The notes under the pieces: model-generated
Database searches by the model: none
What the model was told of the DNA's origin: nothing
The model's input: only the letters and a program-made list of their open reading frames with translations
Program-made: the position numbers and the translations under genes
Part shown: in pieces, positions 27,309 to 36,212 of the stretch
Numbering within the stretch: the first letter of the stretch is position 1
Layout: each line of letters starts with the position of its first letter
Assembly: GCA_902800005.1 (NCBI GenBank)
Contig: CADCCP010000013.1
Coordinates: 29,628-93,627, forward strand
Source of the DNA: an uncultured Ruminococcus sp.
GTDB lineage: Bacteria > Bacillota > Clostridia > Oscillospirales > Acutalibacteraceae
DNA length: 64,000 nucleotides
Direction: 5' to 3'

Positions 27309-29060
27309 TCATATCGTCAGCTTTGCAAGAGAACTGTCAATGTCGTTGATAAGTTGGTCAAACATTTCGGGCTTGTCATTGGGAATATCGTATTTCATTT
27401 TGGCAAGTCTTTCAAACAGTCCCAACTGAGTTATACTTGAAATGGGTATAGCCGCCGCAATTATACGCTTTGACTTATTATACAAATGCAATATCGCTTT
27501 CATCATAAGTTTTTGTTTTTCAAGCGGTACGAATGTATCATCTTTATGAAAAGCGTTTTGCTGTAAGAATCCTACACGGATAGCCTTAGCGGTTTCAATG
27601 ACAAGTTTCTGATCGTCGGGCAGAACGTCTGCACCGATAAGTTTCACTATCTCCATGAGATTGCTTTCTTCATGCAGGAGTGAAGTTATTTTATTTCTGT
27701 ACTTGATGAAATCATCACCTAAATTTTCCCTGTACCATGCGTCAAGGTCGGTGAAATATTCGCTGTAACTGTTCATCCAGTTGATAGCCGGATAATGTCT
27801 TGCATATGCAAGGGATTTATCCAATGCCCAGAAACATCTTGTAAATCTCTTTGTATTTTGAGTAACGGGTTCGGAGAAGTCCGAGCCTTGCGGAGATACC
27901 GCTCCTATTATCGTAACAGAGCCTTCACTTCCGCAGAGAGTTTCAACACGTCCTGCACGTTCATAAAATTCCGACAGTCTTGACGGCAGATATGCAGGAA
28001 ATCCCTCTTCGGCAGGCATTTCTTCAAGTCGTCCGGAAATCTCACGCAGAGCCTCAGCCCATCTTGAAGTTGAATCCGCCATGATAGCAACGTGATAACC
28101 CATATCACGATAGTATTCCGCAAGTGTCAAGCCTGTGTAAATAGAGGCTTCACGGGCGGCAACAGGCATATTTGAAGTATTTGCAATAAGTACCGTTCTG
28201 TCAGTCATAGGTCTGTTTGACTTCGGGTCAATGAGTTCGGAAAACTCATTCAAAACCTGACTCATTTCATTTCCACGTTCACCGCAGCCGACATATACGA
28301 TTATATCCGCATCACACCATTTTGCAAGCTGATGTTGATTCATGGTTTTTCCTGTGCCGAATCCGCCGGGAATAGCCGCTGTACCGCCTTTTGCGATAGG
28401 GAACATTGTATCCATTACACGCTGTCCCGTTATAAGCGGTATAGTTGCAGGCAGTCTTTCCATGCACGGGCGAGCATTTCTGATAGGCCATTTCTGACAA
28501 AGCGTTAAATCATGTTCAACACCCTTGTTATCTTTGATTTTAACGATAGTGTCCATGAGTTTATATTTGCCGTTGGGTTTAACGCTCGTAACAGTACCGC
28601 TTATTGTCGGCGGTACAAGAAATCTGTGTTCGATAATGGCGGTTTCGGGACAAGTCGCATATATCTGACCGCCCGAAAGTTTGTCACCGACTTTTACTTT
28701 GATTGTGACATTCCACTCTTTATCCATATCAAGTGACGAAACAGCCGCACCTCTTGAAATAAAAGAACCGCTGAGTTCTTCAATAGCTTTAAGAGGTCTT
28801 TCAATGCCGTCAAAGATATTGTCGATAATACCGGGACCTAAAAGGACATTCATAGGAGCACCCGTACCCGTTACGGGATCGCCGGGTTTCAATCCTGTAG
28901 TTTCCTCATATACCTGAATTGTAGTCATTTTATCGTTTATACCGATAACCTCACCGACAAGACGTTCATTTCCGACATAGACCATTTCCATCATGGAAAA
29001 AGTTCTTGTATTCTTAACGGTCACGACAGGACCGTTTATTCCGTATATAGTATCTTTCAA
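27309..29060 (-). CDS. atpA: V/A-type ATPase subunit A (catalytic)
   Basis: 583 residues. Catalytic ATP-hydrolysing or -synthesising subunit. It has the A-specific ~90-residue bulge insertion, the P-loop GGFGTGKT (~230), the catalytic acid region GCGERGNEM (~256), and MADSTSRWAEALREISGRL (~325). Start is TTG 29060 with AAAGGAGGTGAG eight bases upstream; no ATG is available in the right place. Start lies 21 bases after the E subunit stop, and the B gene follows after 15 bases. Confidence 0.96.
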   Translation of the reverse strand: MKDTIYGINGPVVTVKNTRTFSMMEMVYVGNERLVGEVIGINDKMTTIQVYEETTGLKPGDPVTGTGAPMNVLLGPGIIDNIFDGIERPLKAIEELSGSFISRGAAVSSLDMDKEWNVTIKVKVGDKLSGGQIYATCPETAIIEHRFLVPPTISGTVTSVKPNGKYKLMDTIVKIKDNKGVEHDLTLCQKWPIRNARPCMERLPATIPLITGQRVMDTMFPIAKGGTAAIPGGFGTGKTMNQHQLAKWCDADIIVYVGCGERGNEMSQVLNEFSELIDPKSNRPMTDRTVLIANTSNMPVAAREASIYTGLTLAEYYRDMGYHVAIMADSTSRWAEALREISGRLEEMPAEEGFPAYLPSRLSEFYERAGRVETLCGSEGSVTIIGAVSPQGSDFSEPVTQNTKRFTRCFWALDKSLAYARHYPAINWMNSYSEYFTDLDAWYRENLGDDFIKYRNKITSLLHEESNLMEIVKLIGADVLPDDQKLVIETAKAIRVGFLQQNAFHKDDTFVPLEKQKLMMKAILHLYNKSKRIIAAAIPISSITQLGLFERLAKMKYDIPNDKPEMFDQLINDIDSSLAKLTI

Positions 29061-29081
29061 TGTGAAAACTCACCTCCTTTG

Positions 29082-29681
29082 TTAAGCTGTTACAGTCAAT
29101 CCTGAATTTTCACAGAACCATTCTCTTTGATTTTCAAGTTTGGTATCGAGAGTTTCATCGACAAGCAGTCCCATTTCACGACTTAAAGCTGTCAAACCGC
29201 CGATTTTTATCTCGTCAGATACCTGTATATCGCACTTTCTGCCGAATGCAGAGATGATTTTATTTTTAAGTTTCATATCTCTTTCACAGACGTATAAAAC
29301 AACATCATTTGCGGTGAGTTTGCTTGAAACAGCCTTTGCACTTGAAAGCATTTTTTCAAGATACTTGTCTGTTTTGGTGTACGCAAGCAATTTTTCTTTT
29401 GCACGTTCAAAGACCTTTTCTTCAATTTCCTGACGTTTTTCAAAAGTGCTTTTACGGCTTGCATTTTCGGCTTTTGAAAGTTCTCTTGCGATGCCTGTAT
29501 TGATAGATGACATTTTTCTCTGCAAAAGCACATACGCTTCTTTCAAGCCGTCTTCTTCCGCTTTATTTATCTCTTTGGTTTTAAATTCTTCCGCTTCGGC
29601 TTCAATTTTACTTCTCTGTTCGGCAGCATATTTTTCTATGGCTTTCAAAAAATTATCGGTTTTGCTTACTATATCGGGCAC
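29082..29681 (-). CDS. atpE: V/A-type ATPase subunit E (peripheral stalk)
   Basis: 199 residues. Peripheral stator stalk subunit. The long N-terminal coiled coil (~8-100) is rich in Lys, Glu and Ala (AAEQRSKIEAEAEEFKTK). The C-terminal globular domain contains GGLTALSREMGLLVDETLDTKL, the E-family end signature. Start is GTG 29681, seven bases after GGGGGG. A longer frame from 29708 begins within the heptamer repeat. It pairs with the small coiled-coil G subunit at the other end of the operon. Confidence 0.92.
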   Translation of the reverse strand: MPDIVSKTDNFLKAIEKYAAEQRSKIEAEAEEFKTKEINKAEEDGLKEAYVLLQRKMSSINTGIARELSKAENASRKSTFEKRQEIEEKVFERAKEKLLAYTKTDKYLEKMLSSAKAVSSKLTANDVVLYVCERDMKLKNKIISAFGRKCDIQVSDEIKIGGLTALSREMGLLVDETLDTKLENQREWFCENSGLTVTA

Positions 29682-29698
29682 AAAAACACCCCCCTTTT

Positions 29699-29942
29699 CA
29701 ATTAGCAATTAGCAATGTACAATGTGCAATTATTCAGACCGCCGCTTTTAAGGCTGACATAAATATCCATTGAACATTGCACATTGAACATTGTACATTG
29801 AACATTGCACATTGAACATTGCACATTGAACATTGCACATTGAACATTGTACATTGAACATTGCACATTGAACATTGCACATTGAACATTGTACATTGCA
29901 CATTGAACATTGTACATTGAACATTGTACATTGCACATTGTA
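29699..29942. repeat. Large heptamer array, CATTGNA family, with inverted left arm
   Basis: The left arm at 29699-29733 is five units (CAATTAG twice, CAATGTA, CAATGTG, CAATTAT). A 34-base core containing GACCGCCGCTTTTAAGG follows. The right arm at 29768-29942 is exactly 25 uninterrupted units CATTGAA/CATTGCA/CATTGTA, with GAA mostly alternating with GCA or GTA. It sits inside the ATPase operon between the F and E genes. It is not a CRISPR: there are no spacers. It opens long frames coding MCNVQC-type peptides that are not genes. Confidence 0.95.
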
Positions 29943-29943
29943 A

Positions 29944-30252
29944 TTAGATTTTGACTCCGATAGCTTCACGGACATAGCGAGTGATGGAGTCTTTTGCACG
30001 ACCGCTGCCGTGCCTGTCGGGAATCTCCACGATAAGCGGCTGACGGCGATTGAGTTTGAGGTCATAGACGAGTTCCGGACAAAGCTGTACAAGCCTTTCC
30101 GTCATCAATATGACGGCTACATCAGGCATATCCATAGCTTTTTGGAGAGTTTCCCTGACCTCGCTGTCCTCATGCACGACTACTCCGTCAATGCCTGCAA
30201 GGTGCATTCCCATGAGTGTATCAACATTATCGCTTATTAAATAGAATTTCAT
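29944..30252 (-). CDS. atpF: V/A-type ATPase subunit F (central stalk)
   Basis: 102 residues. Rotor stalk subunit that binds subunit D. YLISDNVDTLMGMHLAGIDG at the start and MPDVAVILMTERL near the middle are F-family signatures. ATG 30252 follows GGTGAG closely. Longer in-frame reading upstream has no support. The stop codon abuts the 25-copy heptamer array. Presence of F without D in the operon is odd, since the two proteins form a complex. Confidence 0.93.
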   Translation of the reverse strand: MKFYLISDNVDTLMGMHLAGIDGVVVHEDSEVRETLQKAMDMPDVAVILMTERLVQLCPELVYDLKLNRRQPLIVEIPDRHGSGRAKDSITRYVREAIGVKI

Positions 30253-30268
30253 AAGCTCACCTTTTTTA

Positions 30269-30703
30269 TCAGAATTTGGAAATGATAAGTATAGATACAA
30301 GAAGTCCGTACAATGCGACACCTTCGCCGAGTGCAACGAAGATAAGAGCTTTACCGAAAGCCTTAGGATCTTCACTTGTCGCACCGATAGCGGCAGGAGC
30401 TGCACCGCCGACGGCTATACCGCCGCCAATACCTGAAATACCTGTTGCAAGAGCTGCTGCAAGCATGGATATACCCATGTTCAAGTCACCTGATGCAGCG
30501 GTTTGAGCAGCGGTTTCGGGTTCGGCTGCAAATGCAATAAGCGAAATTGCGAGGCTTGCAATACTTACAAGTCCGAAAGCTATTACTTGACTTAAAACGG
30601 CTCTTTTTCTTGTTCTCTTTCCGACAGCAACCATTTTATAGGCGTAAACTATCGAAACAGCTATGAATACGGCAGGAACTGCCATTAAAATATATTCCAA
30701 CAT
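30269..30703 (-). CDS. atpK: V/A-type ATPase proteolipid subunit K (c ring)
   Basis: 144 residues, four membrane helices. The first hairpin (~2-22 and ~38-60) is degenerate and has no acidic ion-binding residue. The second (~80-105, GISGIGGGIAVGGAAPAAIG; ~120-143, FVALGEGVALYGLLVSIL) has the essential Glu in ALGEG. One carboxylate per four helices is as in the duplicated V-type ring subunit (for example Enterococcus hirae NtpK), where the ring moves Na+. Ion choice here cannot be read with certainty. ATG 30703 follows GGAGG. Its start lies inside the abnormal end of the subunit I gene. Confidence 0.93.
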   Translation of the reverse strand: MLEYILMAVPAVFIAVSIVYAYKMVAVGKRTRKRAVLSQVIAFGLVSIASLAISLIAFAAEPETAAQTAASGDLNMGISMLAAALATGISGIGGGIAVGGAAPAAIGATSEDPKAFGKALIFVALGEGVALYGLLVSILIISKF

Positions 30704-32682
30704 GATATGATCCTCCAAAAGATTATTTTTTTTGATTTCCGAGAGAATGGGGAATTTATTTTGCTCCACTCTCCACTCTTGCCCTCGCCGATGTAGAAAC
30801 GGCTGAATACTTCATAGTAGTCAAGACGCAATACCTGAATTGCAACAAGAAGGGCTTCAAGAGCCATGACGATGCCGTTACCGATGATAAGTATGAGAGT
30901 GTAACCTATCACACCGCCGACCATTTCGGCAAGAGTGAATACGACTAACATCATGCCTGCATGAACGAGGATATATGCACCTACACGCAGGAATGACATG
31001 GTATTTGTAACGTAGCTGAGGCATACTTCAAAGACTTCAAAGAAACTCTGCATACAGTATTCACCCCATTTAAAAGGTTCATTGTGTTTTTTCTTTTCAA
31101 TGAGAGAGCCGAGAGGTTCTTTGAGGAAGATAGCCACAAGCGGTATTGCAATAAGCAGAATGATATAAACGGGGTTCATGACGGGTATTCCCAAGAACAT
31201 CTGGCATACCAGACCGACTACCAATGAAACGTAGAATAAAAATCCTGCAACGCCGTTTGCACTGAAAAGGGCATTTTCAAGGTCTTTTCGTTTGAGTGAC
31301 GAGAATATGTTTACTATCATGGAAGCGGCGATAGTTATAAAGCCTATGACAACAGAGCCGTAAATTATAAGGTTGATGCTGTCGGCTTCCATAACTTCAA
31401 AGAGTTTTCCGTTAGTGCCGAAGATGGCGGAATGTATGCCGTCAAGGGCGTGTTCAAAGCCGAACACCGAGCCGTATAAAAAGCCGAATATCATGCCTGA
31501 GATGCCGCATGGGACAAGGATCTTTCCTATATCCATTTTTTTGAATTTCCACATAAGGAATCCGACTATTGCAAGGACAAGTCCCTGACCGACATCACCG
31601 AACATGATACCAAAGAAAATAGTGTATGTAACGGCAACGAACAAAGTCGGGTCTATCTCATTGTAGCTTGGCATACCGTACATTTTGACGAAAAATTCGT
31701 ACAGTCTGACAAAAGGCGGATTCTTCATTATAACGGGCGGTGAGAGTTTCAAAAGGTCTTTGCCGTCGGTGACGGAGTATTCAACGCTTTTGATATTATC
31801 AAGCTGTTTTGTAAAATCTTCCGCTTTGTCGGCAGGTATCCAGCCCACTAAAACAAAATTCTTGTTATACTTGTAGACATAGCGTTTTATCTCGTTGTAG
31901 GAGTCAAGTTCCTGCAATTTGCTGTAATATGCACAGCATTTTTCTTTTTCGTCATCAAGGAAGTCGTCTATCTTATACTGCACTTCTTCGAGTTCCTGTT
32001 CATAGCCGTCAAGCTGTTTTTCAAGGAATTCCTTGTATTGTTCGGGAGTTCCGGCGGACTTGGGAATGTCGAACTTTTCAAAGTAGAGAGAGGAGAATAT
32101 CCTGTCAACTTCTTCTTTTTGTTCGGGGGGAGCGAAATATGCACCCCAGTAATGTGTACTGTCACTCGTGTACGGGAAGAAAAGCACATAGGGATTTTCG
32201 GCATACTGTGCCAGCTTGTCATAGCTTTCGGTAGGCATTCTGCCGAAATTCGGGGTTATGAATTCACATTGGAGTACCTCTGTGAAATTGATATTACTTC
32301 CGACAAAGTGACCGACTTTTTCAATATCTCTTTTGCAGGAATCGATCTTCTGCTGTAGATCGAGTTTTCTTTCGGCAAGACCTTTTGTTTTGGAGACGAA
32401 GTAGCTGACATACTTGACAACGGCACTTTCGCCTGCATTGAGGTCTTTGGGTTTCCTGTAATCGAGCTTGAAGCCGAGAAGTTCGGCAGAGTTTTCAAGC
32501 TGTCCGATATATTCGGAATAAGAGTTTTTGTTGTGCAGAGGCACGAAGTTCTGTGTATCGGAGTAGAAGTCCATTTCATCGTCGGGGTGGAACATCTGAG
32601 AATCACCGCAGAATTTGACTACTTTATTAAGCTCTGACATCAGACCTATTATGCTGATAGCTTTTACCTGCTTCACTGACAC
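30685..32682 (-). CDS. atpI: V/A-type ATPase subunit I, C terminus altered
   Basis: 665 residues. Membrane stator subunit (a/I) with an N-terminal cytoplasmic arm (~1-340) and about seven to eight helices (~360-625). The family end block LRLDYYEVFSRFY is present at ~615-627. After IGEGK the usual short KPF-type ending is replaced by ~30 unrelated residues (SGEWSKIN...). Those residues are encoded by a heptamer repeat arm (30763-30780) and the K leader, and the frame runs 19 bases into atpK. GTG 32682 has GGAGGTGA upstream. Confidence 0.92.
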   Translation of the reverse strand: MSVKQVKAISIIGLMSELNKVVKFCGDSQMFHPDDEMDFYSDTQNFVPLHNKNSYSEYIGQLENSAELLGFKLDYRKPKDLNAGESAVVKYVSYFVSKTKGLAERKLDLQQKIDSCKRDIEKVGHFVGSNINFTEVLQCEFITPNFGRMPTESYDKLAQYAENPYVLFFPYTSDSTHYWGAYFAPPEQKEEVDRIFSSLYFEKFDIPKSAGTPEQYKEFLEKQLDGYEQELEEVQYKIDDFLDDEKEKCCAYYSKLQELDSYNEIKRYVYKYNKNFVLVGWIPADKAEDFTKQLDNIKSVEYSVTDGKDLLKLSPPVIMKNPPFVRLYEFFVKMYGMPSYNEIDPTLFVAVTYTIFFGIMFGDVGQGLVLAIVGFLMWKFKKMDIGKILVPCGISGMIFGFLYGSVFGFEHALDGIHSAIFGTNGKLFEVMEADSINLIIYGSVVIGFITIAASMIVNIFSSLKRKDLENALFSANGVAGFLFYVSLVVGLVCQMFLGIPVMNPVYIILLIAIPLVAIFLKEPLGSLIEKKKHNEPFKWGEYCMQSFFEVFEVCLSYVTNTMSFLRVGAYILVHAGMMLVVFTLAEMVGGVIGYTLILIIGNGIVMALEALLVAIQVLRLDYYEVFSRFYIGEGKSGEWSKINSPFSRKSKKIIFWRIISCWNIF
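30763..30780. repeat. Heptamer repeat arm, GGAGAGT family, inside atpI
   Basis: TGCTCCACTCTCCACTCT, the reverse complement of GAGAGTGGAGCA seen at 46699-46712. It is translated as the foreign C-terminal tail of subunit I. Confidence 0.75.
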
Positions 32683-32715
32683 GAGATCACCTCCTTTAAA
32701 AAAAATTTTGCAAAT

Positions 32716-33750
32716 TTATTTGATAAGAAGTTTTGCCTTCTCGTCAGCGGGAAGTCCGTATCGTGCAGCCTCGATGAGATTGACGATATTCTTGAGTTCG
32801 ATCTCTCGCAGATAGATGTAGGAGATCATTACGATAGTGGGATTGGGCGAGAGCCGCAGGTGATGCTTGCAGTAGTTGTATATCATGACATCCGTCATCT
32901 GATGTTGTTCATGGTATTGAAGTTTAGACATGAGTCTGCCTATATGTGTATTTTGGGAAAGCTCCATTATCTGACCGACATTTTCGGCTTTGCACAGGTC
33001 TGACAGCATTTTTTTGGAAAGCCTGCCGTATGGTATCAGCAAGGGCATTATCTGTTCGGCAGAAAATTGATAGTATTTTTTAAGTCTGATTATTCTTGAC
33101 ATATTCTCTATGTCGAGCATGGAAAGGAATATATCATGCAGTTCTTTTCTGTCACTTTTATGCTTGCCATTGTCGATGGTGGAAATAGCTTTTTCATAGC
33201 TTTTGCTCTGTAAAGCCATCTCGATCGAAGTTATATCGGCTTTGGAGTTATCTTTGGGAAGAAGTCCCGCAAGTACCGCATAATACCAAGTGCCTTTAAG
33301 TGCATTGAGCATATCGCTGTATGAGCGTACTCCTGCAAGGGCTTTAAGGCTTATATCTGTAAATCTGTCAAGTGACAGAGGCATGGTATAGACATATTCG
33401 TCTGCCTTGCCTATATTTATCAGCATGAGACATTTTATTATCTGTTCGATCTCCATTCTTGATATGAAGAACTCCGAAAATGCAAGGGTATCTTCATGGG
33501 CATACCTTGACAATGCAAACAGATCGTAATATATTTCATGCCTGAGCATAGTTTCAAGCTGTCCACGATGTATGTCCGCTTCATTCAGGCTTGAAAGCAC
33601 AGATGCATAATTTGTTCTTTGTTTGAGATAGAGGGCTATCTCCGAAACGCTTTTACAGTCAAGCAGACCGTTGTAGTCGCTTTCTTTAAGGCTTTTGCCA
33701 TACATGGCACGGGCTTTTGCAAGAATGGCATTTGCCGACTGTGATGACAT
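32716..33750 (-). CDS. atpC: V/A-type ATPase subunit C (d-type)
   Basis: 344 residues, all helical. Cap that connects the c ring to the central stalk. The N-terminal NAILAKARAMYGKSL and the repeated helical pattern match the V-ATPase AC39/C family, whose usual length is ~330-350. ATG 33750 follows GGGGGG at eight bases; an in-frame start three codons earlier is ignored. Located between the G and I genes; the typical position in other Firmicutes is between E and F, so gene order is rearranged here. Confidence 0.92.
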   Translation of the reverse strand: MSSQSANAILAKARAMYGKSLKESDYNGLLDCKSVSEIALYLKQRTNYASVLSSLNEADIHRGQLETMLRHEIYYDLFALSRYAHEDTLAFSEFFISRMEIEQIIKCLMLINIGKADEYVYTMPLSLDRFTDISLKALAGVRSYSDMLNALKGTWYYAVLAGLLPKDNSKADITSIEMALQSKSYEKAISTIDNGKHKSDRKELHDIFLSMLDIENMSRIIRLKKYYQFSAEQIMPLLIPYGRLSKKMLSDLCKAENVGQIMELSQNTHIGRLMSKLQYHEQHQMTDVMIYNYCKHHLRLSPNPTIVMISYIYLREIELKNIVNLIEAARYGLPADEKAKLLIK

Positions 33751-33798
33751 AAAAATCACCCCCCTTTTTCAGTTTAAAATGTGTATTGACAGACTTTT

Positions 33799-34113
33799 TT
33801 ATTTATTTTCCGTAACTCTGGAAACGATCTCATTTACCCATTTATCACCGTTTTCGGCATAGGCTTTTTCAAGGCTTTCGGAAACAGCCTGATTTTTTTG
33901 TGTAATGGCGGAGAGCTTTTCGTCTGCACGTTTCTGAGCGGTCTGCTGATTTATTGCAATACGCTTGTTAGCCCTTTCAAGATAATCGTTTTTGATCTTC
34001 TCCTTTGTCAGCAGGACTTCATTTTCATAGCTGAGCTTGGTCTTTTGAGCCTTTTCATTCATCTCACGGGCTTTTTTGTCCATTTCGATGATTTTTGCTA
34101 TCATTTCTTCCAT
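33799..34113 (-). CDS. atpG: V/A-type ATPase subunit G/H (stalk coiled coil)
   Basis: 104 residues, nearly all charged coiled coil (MDKKAREMNEKAQKTK..., ~10-90), without cysteine or membrane segments. Size, composition and first position in the operon fit the small peripheral-stalk subunit (G or H, NtpF-like) that pairs with E. Sequence of this subunit is poorly conserved, so the call rests largely on context. GAGGTG precedes the ATG; a consensus promoter lies 37 bases upstream. Confidence 0.82.
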   Translation of the reverse strand: MEEMIAKIIEMDKKAREMNEKAQKTKLSYENEVLLTKEKIKNDYLERANKRIAINQQTAQKRADEKLSAITQKNQAVSESLEKAYAENGDKWVNEIVSRVTENK

Positions 34114-34150
34114 AGGTTATCTTCACCTCTTTGTCATTCATTGCTAATTT

Positions 34151-34179
34151 ATTATATACTTTTTTTTCATATTTTACAA
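34151..34179 (-). promoter_or_regulatory. Promoter of the V-type ATPase operon
   Basis: On the minus strand TTGTAA (34174-34179), 17 bases, TATAAT (34151-34156). Confidence 0.7.
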
Positions 34180-34186
34180 GTAACAA

Positions 34187-34221
34187 ATAAAAAATGGAGT
34201 CGGAAATTTTTCCGGCTCCAT
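34187..34221. terminator. Terminator after mltG
   Basis: Stem ATGGAGTCGG / CCGGCTCCAT (one wobble) with an eight-base loop. The A run at 34185-34194 gives the T run on the minus strand. Confidence 0.88.
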
Positions 34222-34227
34222 GATTTT

Positions 34228-35634
34228 TTATGACAAAAGACCTGCGGCATACTGATTATTGATGTGTTCATTGAGTGTCGAAGCGTAGTAAGCAACGGCA
34301 GCCTCATCCTCTGTAGCAGACTTGTGGCAGAAGTAGAAGTAGTTGGTATCATTCGGGGATACAGCGGCTTCTATTGCGGCAAGGCTGGGATTGCAGATAG
34401 GTCCTGCAGGAAGTCCCTCATAGTCATAGGTGCTGTATTTGCTTACATAGGAGTTTCTGATGGAAACAGGTACATCAGCCTGTGTTGCATAGGGATAGAA
34501 CAGAGTGGAGTCAAGCTGGAGCAGTGACAGACCATCCTCACCGTACCAGCTCACACCGCCGTTATCCAAAGTTGAAAGACGGTTATGCAGTACCGATGAG
34601 ATCATGTACATATCTTGTTCATCAGCGGCTTCAGCCTGTATGAGAGAGGCAAGTGTCAGTATTTCTTCGACTGTCATGCCTGTTGCCTCCGCACGCTGTG
34701 CAAGTGTGACTTTCTTGTCAAAGCCCTTTACACGTGTTTTTGTCTGGTATATCTTTCTTCGGTAGTTGGCAAGGAACTTTCTGACAACGGTGTCTATATC
34801 CTCACCCACATAGAAATCGTAAGTATCGGGGAAGAGATAGCCTTCCAGTTTATAGTAACGGTCTTTGGTATTGCTTATGCTTTTGATGAAATCATAGTCC
34901 TCATCAAATTCGGACGAATTGCACGCTTTAAGGAAATCGTCATATTTGCAGACTTTATTTTTTTCAAGGAGCTTTGCATACTCAACGACATTCATACCTT
35001 CTGTGAAGCGTATTGTGACGATGTCAGTTCTGTTCATATCGGATTGCAGGTAGTTGATAAGAGCCTGATAGTCCTTGTTGGTGCTGACATCGAAAGTACC
35101 TTGTGTAAAGCCTGAAGTGGATTTTGTCACGGTGGCGTACAGCTTGAAGAACACCTTGTTTTTGATGATGCCCTTGTCATAGAGCATATCGGTGATGACA
35201 TCGATGCTGTCTCCCTGAGAGATGGTGACAGAGACTTTTGTTTCTTCTTCCCTTCCGACTGCAAGCAGATCGTTGATACCCACCATGAGATATTCGCCGA
35301 AGAGTATCGAAACGAGTATGACCATCGTGACCCATACCACACGGAAAACTATCCTGTTGGATTTAGCTTTTTGACGTCTGCGTTTGTTGGCAAGGCGATG
35401 TCTTTTTCTTCTGGAACGCTTGTCGGAAGGATATTCATCTGTACTTTCCTCACCGCTGGATATATCGGTCTCAAAGCCCGTATCGCTGCCGAACACGGCA
35501 CCGTCACTTTCGGAAGTCTGTGAAGAACTGGTTATATCTTGTTTTTCGGGTGGGTATATATCTTCATCTTCCGTGAAGTTTATTTTGAAGTTGGCAATCT
35601 TTTGCTGCCGCTTCTTTTCCATTTCGTCGCTCAA
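34228..35634 (-). CDS. mltG: Endolytic murein transglycosylase MltG
   Basis: 468 residues. Cleaves nascent glycan strands of peptidoglycan at the membrane and so sets strand length. A ~90-residue acidic then strongly basic cytoplasmic N terminus is followed by one helix (~96-118), a LysM-like domain (VSVTISQGDSIDVI), and the YceG domain. The catalytic Glu is in ASLIQAEA (~330), with YNTY-like and GLPAGPICNPS (~412-422) motifs. Start is TTG 35634 with AGGAG upstream; it overlaps the previous stop (TTGA), so translation is coupled. An ATG four codons later is an alternative. Confidence 0.94.
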   Translation of the reverse strand: MSDEMEKKRQQKIANFKINFTEDEDIYPPEKQDITSSSQTSESDGAVFGSDTGFETDISSGEESTDEYPSDKRSRRKRHRLANKRRRQKAKSNRIVFRVVWVTMVILVSILFGEYLMVGINDLLAVGREEETKVSVTISQGDSIDVITDMLYDKGIIKNKVFFKLYATVTKSTSGFTQGTFDVSTNKDYQALINYLQSDMNRTDIVTIRFTEGMNVVEYAKLLEKNKVCKYDDFLKACNSSEFDEDYDFIKSISNTKDRYYKLEGYLFPDTYDFYVGEDIDTVVRKFLANYRRKIYQTKTRVKGFDKKVTLAQRAEATGMTVEEILTLASLIQAEAADEQDMYMISSVLHNRLSTLDNGGVSWYGEDGLSLLQLDSTLFYPYATQADVPVSIRNSYVSKYSTYDYEGLPAGPICNPSLAAIEAAVSPNDTNYFYFCHKSATEDEAAVAYYASTLNEHINNQYAAGLLS

Positions 35635-36212
35635 ATTTTATCACTCCTGATTTTAAAATACTTTTCTGTCACGATCATGTCAACGGCAATATCATATATA
35701 TCTTTGGGACATTCCTCGCATAAACACCGGCTGTAACATACGCCGACAGATGTTCCTTTGAAGTTTGCAAGGAACCTGTCATAATAGCCGCCGCCATAGC
35801 CTACTCTGTATCCCATCAGGTCAAAGCACAATGCAGGGACTATGCACAGGGCTGGAAAACAGTTTTCAGCTTTTGTACAAATATTCTTTGGTTCGGGAAT
35901 GCCGAATGCACCTTGTTCAAGGTCGTCAAGGGAGTTTATTATATAGAAATCCATTGTATGCCTGTCGTCACACTTCGGAACTGCGACCGTCTTTCCGTCA
36001 GAAAGTGCTTTTTTGATAAGCTGTAAGGTATCCGTTTCGCTCTCCAATGAAACGTATGTGAAAAGATATTTACACTCCTCATACTGACGGAGAGATGTCA
36101 CACGTTCAAAGATCAGCTTGTCAAATAATATTTTCTGTTCCTTCGGAATATTGGAACGGATATTTTTATAAGTTTTCCTTAACAGTTTTTTTTGTGTTTG
36201 TATATCGTTCAT
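35631..36212 (-). CDS. 5-formyltetrahydrofolate cyclo-ligase
   Basis: 193 residues. Converts 5-formyl-THF to 5,10-methenyl-THF with ATP. Family motifs: the basic N terminus KKLLRKTYKNIR, YVSLESETDT (~52-61), VAVPKC (~77), and the ATP/folate loop GYRVGYGGGYYDRFLA (~140-155). Start ATG 36212 overlaps the DJ-1 stop (ATGA) and has no ribosome site of its own, so it depends on coupling. A GTG nine bases earlier is possible. Length normal. Confidence 0.93.
   Translation of the reverse strand: MNDIQTQKKLLRKTYKNIRSNIPKEQKILFDKLIFERVTSLRQYEECKYLFTYVSLESETDTLQLIKKALSDGKTVAVPKCDDRHTMDFYIINSLDDLEQGAFGIPEPKNICTKAENCFPALCIVPALCFDLMGYRVGYGGGYYDRFLANFKGTSVGVCYSRCLCEECPKDIYDIAVDMIVTEKYFKIRSDKI

Noticed and set aside
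29768..29942. CRISPR array
   Set aside because: The units are 7 bases long, contiguous, and have no spacers; no cas gene is present.
29702..30092. Overlapping minus-strand frames coding MCNVQCSMYNVQC-type peptides
   Set aside because: They are read-through of the 25-copy heptamer array. A 7-base unit without stops gives such frames by chance, and the real genes atpF and atpE flank it.
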